Below are positions 56,626 through 64,000 of a DNA stretch of 64,000 bases, piece after piece (positions within the stretch are counted from its first letter, which is position 1; every line of letters starts with the position of its first letter). The translations under genes and the position numbers were made by a program. This DNA comes from Amycolatopsis viridis (GTDB lineage Bacteria > Actinomycetota > Actinomycetes > Mycobacteriales > Pseudonocardiaceae): NCBI RefSeq assembly GCF_011758765.1, contig NZ_JAANOU010000001.1, positions 2,232,001 through 2,296,000 on the forward strand, written 5' to 3'. A model generated the notes under the pieces. That model worked only from the letters and a program-made list of their open reading frames with translations. It did no database searches and had not been told where the DNA came from.

Positions 56626-58415
56626 GACCGCCCGCCCGGCAGCATCTCCTGCGCCTTGGTCTTCACGCCCTGCGCGACCAGGTGGAACGCATCCGGATCG
56701 CCCTTGAGCACGGCCTCGGTCACCGACCGGACCTGGTCGAGGGTGGCGTGCGGCGGGATCGGCGGCACGTCCGGGTCGCAGCGCACGTCCAGCACCACCG
56801 GGCCCGCCCCCGCCAGCGCCCGGTCCCACGCGGGGCCGAGCTGGTCCGGGTCGTCGACGCCGATCGCATCCAGCCCCAGCGACCGCGCGAACCCGGCGTA
56901 GTCGACGTCCGGCAGCGACTGCGACTGCTCGAACTTCGGGGCGCCGCCCATGGCCCGCAGCTCCCAGGTGACCTGGTTGAGGTCGTTGTTGTGGAACACG
57001 CACACCACCAGCCGCGGATCGGACCACAGGTGCCGGTAGCGGCGGATCGTGAGCAGCTCGGCCATGCCGTTCATCTGCATCGCGCCGTCGCCGACCAGCG
57101 CGATCACCGGCCGGTCCGGGCAGGCGAACTTCGCCCCGATCGCGTACGGCACACCCGGCCCCATCGTGGCGAGCGTGCCGGACAGTGAGCCCCGCATCCG
57201 CCCGCGGATGCGGAGGTTGCGCGCGTACCAGTTGGTCGACGACCCCGAGTCGGCCGTGACGATCGCGTCCTCGGGAATCCGCTTCGACAGCTCGTGCACC
57301 ACCCGCATCGGGTTCACCGGGTCCGCGTCGACCATCGCCTGCTGCTCGACGGTGTCCCACCAGGACGCGACGTTCTTCTCGATCTTCTCCCGCCACCGGC
57401 GGTCGTCCTTGCGCTGCACCATCGGCATCAGCGCCCGCAGCGTGCCCTTCGCCTCGCCGACCAGGTTCACCTCGGTCGGGTACCGCATGCCGATCATGCT
57501 GCCGTCGATGTCGATCTGGACGGCGCGGGCCTGGCCGAACTCGGGCAGGAACTGGCTGTACGGGAAGTTCGAACCGACGATCAGCAGCGTGTCGCAGTCG
57601 CGCATCATCTCGTAGCTCGGCCGGGTGCCGAGCAGCCCGATCGAGCCGGTGACGTAGGGCAGGTCGTCGGGCAGGACGTCCTTGCCCAGCAACGCCTTCG
57701 CCACTCCGGCGCCGGTCAGCTCCGCGATCTCCCGGACCTCGGCGGCGGCGTTGCGCGCACCCTGGCCGACCAGGATCGCCACCTTCTCCCCGGCATCCAG
57801 CACCTCGGCCGCGCGCGCGAGCTCGTCCTCCGGCGGGATCACCACCGGATGCGGGAACCCGGGCGGGCTGGAGGGCACCTGCTTGAACGCGTGCTTCGGC
57901 GCCGTGTACGGCTGCTCCTGCAGATCCGCCGGGATGATCAGCGCGGTCGGCGCCCGTTTCGCCAGGGCCGTGCGGATCGCCCGGTCCAGTGCGTTGGGCA
58001 GCTGCTCGGCGACGTTGACCTCGACCAGGTACTCGCTCGCGACGTCCTTGAACAACGGCTGCAGGTCGACTTCCTGCTGGTAGCTGCCGCCCATGGCGCT
58101 GCGCGCGGTCTGCCCCACGATCGCCACCACCGGGACGTGGTCGAGCTTGGCGTCGTAGAGCCCGTTGAGCAGATGGATGGCGCCCGGCCCCGAGGTCGCC
58201 ATGCACACCCCGACGTGCCCGCTGAACTTGGCGTACCCCACCGCCTCGAACGCGGCCATCTCCTCATGACGGGCCTGCACGAACCGGGGCTGGTCGTCCG
58301 CCTTGCCGAACGCGGCGACGATCCCGTTGATCCCGTCGCCCGGGTAGGCGAAAACCTGCTGCACACCCCATTCCCGCAGGCGCCGCAGCACGTGGTCGGC
58401 GACCGTTTCGGACAT
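56622..58415 (-). CDS. Thiamine-pyrophosphate enzyme, pyruvate oxidase-like (PoxB family)
   Basis: A 597-residue ThDP enzyme: VFAYPGDGINGIVAAFGKAD, catalytic Glu in QARHEEMAAFEAVGYAKFSG, the central VAILVGQGARNAAAEV and the ThDP site VGDGAMQMNGMAELL with FHNNDLNQVTWE. Resembles pyruvate oxidase and other flavin-binding family members. It would convert pyruvate to acetate or acetyl phosphate, or act on another 2-keto acid made by the dehydratase route. GAGGAGGA precedes the ATG; its upstream neighbour is a D-lactate dehydrogenase-like gene 11 bases away. Confidence 0.88.
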   Translation of the reverse strand: MSETVADHVLRRLREWGVQQVFAYPGDGINGIVAAFGKADDQPRFVQARHEEMAAFEAVGYAKFSGHVGVCMATSGPGAIHLLNGLYDAKLDHVPVVAIVGQTARSAMGGSYQQEVDLQPLFKDVASEYLVEVNVAEQLPNALDRAIRTALAKRAPTALIIPADLQEQPYTAPKHAFKQVPSSPPGFPHPVVIPPEDELARAAEVLDAGEKVAILVGQGARNAAAEVREIAELTGAGVAKALLGKDVLPDDLPYVTGSIGLLGTRPSYEMMRDCDTLLIVGSNFPYSQFLPEFGQARAVQIDIDGSMIGMRYPTEVNLVGEAKGTLRALMPMVQRKDDRRWREKIEKNVASWWDTVEQQAMVDADPVNPMRVVHELSKRIPEDAIVTADSGSSTNWYARNLRIRGRMRGSLSGTLATMGPGVPYAIGAKFACPDRPVIALVGDGAMQMNGMAELLTIRRYRHLWSDPRLVVCVFHNNDLNQVTWELRAMGGAPKFEQSQSLPDVDYAGFARSLGLDAIGVDDPDQLGPAWDRALAGAGPVVLDVRCDPDVPPIPPHATLDQVRSVTEAVLKGDPDAFHLVAQGVKTKAQEMLPGGRS

Positions 58416-58425
58416 GGTGTCCTCC

Positions 58426-61410
58426 TCACCGCACGGGCGCGCCCGTGCCTCGTCGGATCGCGGTGGCCAGCAGCTCTGCCAGGTGGACACCCTCGTGACC
58501 GCCGCTGTCGAACTCGTGGATCTGGGTGCGGCAGCTGAACCCGTCGGCCAGCACCGCCGTGCCGGGGCCGGTCTCCCGCAGCGCGGGCAGCAGGACGCGT
58601 TCCGCGCACGCCTCGCTCACCTCGAGGTGACCGCGTTCGAAGCCGAAGTTGCCGGCCAGCCCGCAGCAGCCGGAGTCCAGGCGCCGCACCCGGGCGCCCG
58701 CCCGCCGCAGCAGTTCCTCGTCGGCGTCCCAGCCCAGCACCGCGTGCTGGTGGCAGTGCACCTGCGCCACCGCCTCGGTCCCCGTCAGCGACGGGGGCCG
58801 GTAGCCGGGGGAGTGCTGGGTGAGCAGCTCGGCGAGCGTGACGGTCTGCCCGCGCAGCCGCCGCACGTCGTGGTCGCCGGGGAACAGCTCCGGGGCGTCC
58901 CCGCGGAACACCGTGGTGCAGCTGGGTTCCAGGCCCAGCACCAGCCCGCCCTGCCGCAGGTGCGGCGCCAGCGCGCGGACCGTGCGGCGCAGCACCCGTT
59001 TCGCCGTCGCGAGCTGACCGGTGGAGATCCAGGTCAGCCCGCAGCACAGGGCGCGCCGCGGCATCTCCACCCGCCAGCCGGCGTCCTCGGCCAGCTCGAC
59101 CGCGGCCCGGCCGATGTGCGGGTGGAACAGGTTGGTGAAGGTGTCCGGCCACAGCAGGACGGTGCCGCGCGCGCCGCTGCCGCGCGGGCCGCGGCGGGCG
59201 TACCACTGCTGCAAGCTCTGGTGCGCGAACCGCGGCAGCTCGCGGTGCTCCACGCCCGCCGCGCTCGTCGCCAGGCGCGCCAGGCCGGGCGTGTGGGTCA
59301 GCGCGTTGACCACCGGTGCGAGCCGGGTCCGCGACACCGCCTGCGCGATCAGCGGCAGCCAGCCCATCGTCAGGTCGGAACGGGGGCGCTCCCACGGGCG
59401 GTGCCGGTAGTGGTGCGCCAGGAACTCCGCCTTGTAGGTCGCCATGTCGACGTTGGCTGGGCAGTCGGTCTTGCAGCCCTTGCAGGCCAGGCACAGGTCG
59501 AGTGCCTCGCGCACCTCGCTCGAGCGCCACCCGTCGGTGATCGGCCCGCCGGCGTGACCGCCGAGCATCTCGAACAGCAACCGCGCCCGGCCCCGCGTGG
59601 AGTGCTCCTCCTCGCCGGTGACCTGGTATGACGGGCACATCACCTGACCGCCCGACGTGGCGTGCTGGCGGCACCGGCCCACCCCGACGCACCGGTTGGC
59701 GGCCTCGGCGAACGAGCCGCCGTCGTGCGGGAACCGGAAGTACAACCCCTGCGGGTCCGCCGGCGACCAGTCGCTGCCCAGGCGCAGGTCGGCGTCCAGC
59801 GGATGCGGGGCGACCACCTTGCCCGGGTTCATCCGGTCGCCCGGGTCGAAGATCGCCTTCAGCTGCCCGAACGCCCGCACCACATCGACGCCGAACATGC
59901 GCGGCAGCAGCTCGCCACGTGACTGCCCGTCGCCGTGCTCGCCGGACAGCGAACCACCGAACTCGGACACCACGTCGGCCGCGCGTTCCATGAACTTCCG
60001 GTAGGTCGCCACCCCGCCCGCGGAGTAGAGGTCGAACGGGATGCGGGTGTGCACGCAGCCCTGACCGAAGTGGCCGTAGAGGCTGGGGCCGGTGTCGCTG
60101 GCGTACCCGAACTCCGCGTACAGCGCGGAAAGCCGGCGCAGGTAGTCGCCGAGCCGGTCCGGCGCGACCGCCGAGTCCTCCCAGCCTTCGAACGTGTCGG
60201 GCCGGCCGGGCAGGTGGGCGGTCGCACCGAGCCCGGCCTCGCGGACCCGCCACAGCTCCTTCTCGCGGTCCGGGTCGTCGAGGAAGGCCACGTCGGCGTG
60301 GTGGTCGCTGTCGCGCAGCTCGTCGAGCATGGTGTGGGCCTGCGCGTCGGCCTCGTCGGGGCTCTTGGCGGCGAACTGCACCATCAGGAACGCGCGACCC
60401 CGGGGCAGCTGCGTGAGCGCCTCGGGGTTGAGGTGCTTGATCTGCTCGTCGCGGATGAGCTTGGAGTCCAGGCCCTCCAGGGCGACCGGCTCGTGCGGCA
60501 GGATCGCCGGCACCGCGTCCGCGGCCTTGTCCACACTCGAATAGCCCAGCACCACCAGCGTGCGGTGCTCCAGCACCGGAACCAGCTCCAGCTTCGCCCG
60601 CAGCACGGTCACCAGGGTCGATTCGCTGCCCACCAGCAGGCCCGCGACGTCGAAGCCGTGCTCCGGCAGCAGCGAGTCGAGGTTGTAGCCGGACACCCGG
60701 CGCGGGATGTCCGGGAACCGGGCGCGGATCTCGTCGGCGTAGCGGTCACGCAGCCGGCGCAGCTGGCGGTAGATCTCCGCGCGCCGGTCGCCGCGGTGCT
60801 CGATGCGGTGGTACTCCTCGTCGCCGGTCTCGCCGCACCAGAAGCGCGTGCCGTCGTAGCAGAGCACCTCCAGCGCCGCGATGTTGTCCACGACCTTGCC
60901 GGTGCGCTGCGCGGTGGCGCCGCACGAGTTGTTGCCGATCATGCCGCCGATCGTGCAGTTCATGTGCGTCGCCGGTTCCGGGCCGAACCGCAGGCCGGTG
61001 GGGGCGAGGTGCCGGTTGAGGTCGTCGAGCACGATGCCCGGCTGTACCACGCAGGTGCGGGCCTCGGCGTCGACGGACTCCACCTGGTGGCAGTACTTCG
61101 ACCAGTCCAGCACCACCGCGGTGTTGGTGCACTGCCCGGCCAGGCTGGTCCCGCCGCCCCGCGACAGCACCGGCGCGCCGTGCTCCCGCGCCACCGCGAT
61201 CGCCTGCACCGCGTCCTCGGGCGTCCGCGGCACCACGACACCGATGGGAACCTGGCGGAAGTTGGACGCGTCGGTCGAGTAGGCCGCCCGGCTGCCCGCG
61301 TCGAACCGCACCTCACCCGCGACGCGGGCGCGCAGCGCGCTCTCCAGCGCGGTCACGTCCACCTCGGGCGTCACCGGCCGGACGACCGGATCGGGCAGGT
61401 CTGTCGTCAT
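58426..61410 (-). CDS. D-lactate dehydrogenase-like FAD/Fe-S oxidoreductase (GlcD-GlcF fusion)
   Basis: A 994-residue fusion. The N-terminal half (to about residue 520) is a VAO-type FAD domain (SRGGGTSLAGQCTNTAVVLD; GGMIGNNSCGATAQRTGK; SLSGEHGDGQSRGELL). The C-terminal half holds ferredoxin-like CVGVGRCR and CLACKGCKTDCP clusters and CCG-type motifs (GCCGLAGNFGFERGHLEVS), as in GlcF. Such enzymes oxidise D-lactate, glycolate or D-2-hydroxyglutarate to keto acids, feeding the quinone pool. First gene of the leftward group, divergent from a MarR gene 55 bases away. The open frame upstream of 61410 is not supported. Confidence 0.92.
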   Translation of the reverse strand: MTTDLPDPVVRPVTPEVDVTALESALRARVAGEVRFDAGSRAAYSTDASNFRQVPIGVVVPRTPEDAVQAIAVAREHGAPVLSRGGGTSLAGQCTNTAVVLDWSKYCHQVESVDAEARTCVVQPGIVLDDLNRHLAPTGLRFGPEPATHMNCTIGGMIGNNSCGATAQRTGKVVDNIAALEVLCYDGTRFWCGETGDEEYHRIEHRGDRRAEIYRQLRRLRDRYADEIRARFPDIPRRVSGYNLDSLLPEHGFDVAGLLVGSESTLVTVLRAKLELVPVLEHRTLVVLGYSSVDKAADAVPAILPHEPVALEGLDSKLIRDEQIKHLNPEALTQLPRGRAFLMVQFAAKSPDEADAQAHTMLDELRDSDHHADVAFLDDPDREKELWRVREAGLGATAHLPGRPDTFEGWEDSAVAPDRLGDYLRRLSALYAEFGYASDTGPSLYGHFGQGCVHTRIPFDLYSAGGVATYRKFMERAADVVSEFGGSLSGEHGDGQSRGELLPRMFGVDVVRAFGQLKAIFDPGDRMNPGKVVAPHPLDADLRLGSDWSPADPQGLYFRFPHDGGSFAEAANRCVGVGRCRQHATSGGQVMCPSYQVTGEEEHSTRGRARLLFEMLGGHAGGPITDGWRSSEVREALDLCLACKGCKTDCPANVDMATYKAEFLAHHYRHRPWERPRSDLTMGWLPLIAQAVSRTRLAPVVNALTHTPGLARLATSAAGVEHRELPRFAHQSLQQWYARRGPRGSGARGTVLLWPDTFTNLFHPHIGRAAVELAEDAGWRVEMPRRALCCGLTWISTGQLATAKRVLRRTVRALAPHLRQGGLVLGLEPSCTTVFRGDAPELFPGDHDVRRLRGQTVTLAELLTQHSPGYRPPSLTGTEAVAQVHCHQHAVLGWDADEELLRRAGARVRRLDSGCCGLAGNFGFERGHLEVSEACAERVLLPALRETGPGTAVLADGFSCRTQIHEFDSGGHEGVHLAELLATAIRRGTGAPVR

Positions 61411-61428
61411 GGCCCCTCCCGCTGCGCG

Positions 61429-61474
61429 TTGTGGCCGCCGTCGCAACCGGGTTATCCTGACTTGCGTGACGCAA
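61429..61474 (+). promoter_or_regulatory. Promoter and autoregulatory palindrome of the MarR gene
   Basis: TTGTGG (61429) and TATCCT (61453) are 18 bases apart, a good -35/-10 pair. The -10 ends only seven bases before the GTG at 61466, so the transcript would be leaderless. The palindrome TTGCGTGACGCAA (61462-61474) spans the start codon and likely binds MarR, repressing both its own gene and perhaps the divergent oxidoreductase operon. Confidence 0.55.
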
Positions 61475-61957
61475 ACGTGCTCGGTCGGCGATGAGGCGGA
61501 AACCGTCCTCGGGGCGCTGCAGGTCATGGTGGGGATCGCGGACGCCTCGGTGGAGCGGGTGATCGGCGAACTCACCCTGACCCAGTTCCGCGCGCTGCGG
61601 ATCGTCGTCGAGCAGACGCCCATCACGCTGAGCCGGGTGGCCGAGCAGCTGGGCGTGAACCCGTCCTCGATGACCCGGGCCTGTGACCGGCTGGTGGCGG
61701 AGGACCTGCTGCGGAAGGCGCCGAACCCGCTGAACAAGCGGGAGGTGCTGCTCGCGCCGACCGTGCACGGGCGGCAGATCGTGCAGCGGGTGCACACCGA
61801 CCGGCTGGGTGCGCTGACGGCCGTCCTGGACCGGCTCGACCCCGCCGAGCGGGCCGGGGTGGTGCGCGCCATGGAACGGTTCGCAACGGCCGCCGAATTC
61901 CTGCGGGACGCAAATAACATCCCGGAAAGTGGCTGGGGCGGGCCGCCCCCGTCCTGA
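61466..61957 (+). CDS. MarR-family transcriptional regulator
   Basis: A 163-residue winged-helix protein with LSRVAEQLGVNPSSMTRACD as recognition helix (residues 54-73) and the wing KAPNPLNKREVLLAPTVHG. Start at GTG 61466 (VTQTCSVG) gives a normal length; the frame is open upstream. It is divergent from the D-lactate dehydrogenase-like operon and probably controls it. The ligand is unknown. Confidence 0.88.
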   Translation: MTQTCSVGDEAETVLGALQVMVGIADASVERVIGELTLTQFRALRIVVEQTPITLSRVAEQLGVNPSSMTRACDRLVAEDLLRKAPNPLNKREVLLAPTVHGRQIVQRVHTDRLGALTAVLDRLDPAERAGVVRAMERFATAAEFLRDANNIPESGWGGPPPS

Positions 61958-61966
61958 GGTGGTGCG

Positions 61967-62329
61967 TTGACGGTGGTGCCGGATCCCCGCAACTGCCCCG
62001 GCCTGGCGGCCGAGGCGCTGCGCCGCGACCACGCGATCGTGGTGCGGCTCGCGGGGGAGCTCGACCTGGCGACCGTGCCGCGGCTGCGGCAGGCCCTCGC
62101 GGCTGCGCTCGCCGAGCGGCCCGCGTTGCTGGTGGTCGATCTGTCGGCCGTCGAGTTCCTGGCCGCCGCCGCGATCGGGGAGCTGGTGTCGGCCCGTCAG
62201 GGCGGGCGAGGGGCCACCCCGATCCGCCTGGTGGCGACGCGCGCCGCGATCCGCCGGCCGCTGGAGATCACCGGCGTGACCCGGGAGATCCCGGTGTACC
62301 CCACGGTGGGCCAGGCGCTGGCGGAGTGA
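61967..62329 (+). CDS. STAS-domain protein (anti-sigma-factor-antagonist-like)
   Basis: A 120-residue STAS protein: VVRLAGELDLATVPRLRQAL, then VVDLSAVEFLAAAAIGELV. In SpoIIAA-type antagonists the last motif has DSS/T with the phosphorylated Ser; here it is AAAA, so classical phosphorylation control is not possible. The start is TTG 61967 (GAGGTGG before) or an internal GTG. It follows the MarR gene after nine bases, on the same strand, but no sigma or kinase gene is near. Confidence 0.75.
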   Translation: MTVVPDPRNCPGLAAEALRRDHAIVVRLAGELDLATVPRLRQALAAALAERPALLVVDLSAVEFLAAAAIGELVSARQGGRGATPIRLVATRAAIRRPLEITGVTREIPVYPTVGQALAE

Positions 62330-62339
62330 CCAGGCCTGG

Positions 62340-62699
62340 TCAGTTCGGTGACCGGGGCGGCCCGGGAGCGCGGAGCGTGGAGAAGTCCGTGTCCAGTTCG
62401 TCCTGCAGGAGGGCGGCGGCCCGGTGCACACTGCACGCCAGGTCCTCCGCCGCGGCGGCGGCCTCGTCGAGTGCCGCGAGCCGCGCGGTGCTGATGCCCG
62501 GCCGGGCGCGGACGTCGCGCCGCCGGAGGTCCAGGATCCGGACGAACTCCCCGGCCTCGATCGCCATCTGCCGGAGCCGGCGCTCCCACGCTTCCTCGCT
62601 GTCGCCGGGGCGCGCCCGGCCCTCATCCGTGGCGGGAAGCGGGATGCCGGGCATCCGCTGCCGCGCCGTGCTCGTGGGCTGCTCGGCGATATCCGTCAT
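62340..62699 (-). CDS. Hypothetical protein
   Basis: A 119-residue hydrophilic protein rich in Arg, Ala and Glu, without membrane segments and with predicted helices (EEAWERRLRQMAIEAGEFVRIL; LDEAAAAAEDLACSVHRAAALL). No family recognised. It ends 11 bases from the convergent STAS gene. The region 62700-62834 upstream has no further gene. Confidence 0.45.
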   Translation of the reverse strand: MTDIAEQPTSTARQRMPGIPLPATDEGRARPGDSEEAWERRLRQMAIEAGEFVRILDLRRRDVRARPGISTARLAALDEAAAAAEDLACSVHRAAALLQDELDTDFSTLRAPGPPRSPN

Positions 62700-62834
62700 A
62701 ACCCCTCCACGGGTGGCTCACCACGACCGGCTGCCGCGCCGGGGTCCGGAGCGCTGTCCGCACCCTAACTCGAAATCCGGCTGATCGCCAAGGTTCCCGC
62801 CCGGCCGGCGACTGCCGTCCACTTCGGACACCAA

Positions 62835-62866
62835 ACCGGCCGGCGCCCGGTCGGGCGCCGGCCGGT
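62835..62866 (-). terminator. Terminator hairpin after the copper ATPase gene
   Basis: A perfect 15-base inverted repeat (ACCGGCCGGCGCCCG and its complement) with a two-base loop lies 13 bases beyond the ATPase stop on the minus strand. It has no U tract, which is normal for actinobacteria. Confidence 0.7.
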
Positions 62867-62878
62867 GGTGACCGGTCC

Positions 62879-64000
<1,122 letters not shown>

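Noticed and set aside
62700..62834. Possible small gene between the hypothetical protein and the ATPase terminator
   Set aside because: The only open frames are short and Arg-rich, with no ribosome site.

Overview
The window comes from a very GC-rich actinomycete. Gene density, GTG/TTG starts, four-base ATGA/GTGA overlaps and gene content all suggest the Pseudonocardiaceae, perhaps Amycolatopsis; this is inference, since there is no rRNA or marker gene here. The DNA reads as accessory metabolism throughout. No tRNA, rRNA, transposase or CRISPR array was seen.

Region 1 (1-12367) is part of a type II aromatic polyketide cluster. A single leftward, translationally coupled operon carries a P450 (cut by the left edge), an ABM monooxygenase, an ABM-ABM-FAD monooxygenase read as one frame, KS-beta, KS-alpha, a cupin cyclase, a TcmN-type aromatase/cyclase, ACP, a dedicated acetyl-CoA carboxylase (AccC, BCCP, fused AccDA) and a duplicated TcmI-type cyclase. 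A divergent SARP activator follows. No ketoreductase is present, and the set resembles pentangular polyphenol pathways.

Region 2 (12400-18999) is a LacI-controlled nitrogen-compound operon: NCS1 permease, gamma-glutamyl hydrolase, glutamine-synthetase-like ligase, DUF1116 protein and flavodoxin-fold reductase, with two matching operator-like sites. Region 3 (19165-20731) looks like a small RiPP locus: an HExxH peptide hydroxylase-like protein and two related precursor-like peptides. A molybdopterin oxidoreductase that lacks the Fe-S cysteines and carries a frameshift follows, with a small partner gene.

Region 4 (24152-34817) is the most interesting. It has a complete glucitol-family PTS (EIIC, EIIB, EIIA, GutM, HPr, EI), a SorC regulator, three identical 14-bp operators, a DXR-like (DRL/SAF) oxidoreductase, an acetoin-dehydrogenase-like E1alpha/E1beta/E2 complex and an IspD paralogue. 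Together they suggest uptake of 2-C-methylerythritol as MEP, oxidation to DXP, and thiamine-dependent cleavage to acetyl-CoA and glyceraldehyde 3-phosphate. This is a hypothesis, and no such pathway is known to me.

Region 5 (34855-52535) is a taurine dissimilation island: TSUP exporter, flavin reductase, APC permease, Tpa, Xsc, IclR, CobS/CobT-like pair, MocR (TauR-like) regulator, Ald, Pta, a PhnX-like hydrolase, LysR and a YeiH-type exporter. It contains an unusual pair of oppositely oriented 21-bp repeat arrays (45285-45906).

Region 6 (52640-62699) is a leftward sugar/lactate oxidation operon: GH15, glucose-dehydrogenase-like MDR, enolase-superfamily dehydratase, pyruvate-oxidase-like enzyme, and a D-lactate dehydrogenase-like FAD/Fe-S protein. 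It is divergent from a MarR gene and is followed by a STAS protein and a small hypothetical. The right edge cuts a copper-type P-type ATPase (62879-64000).
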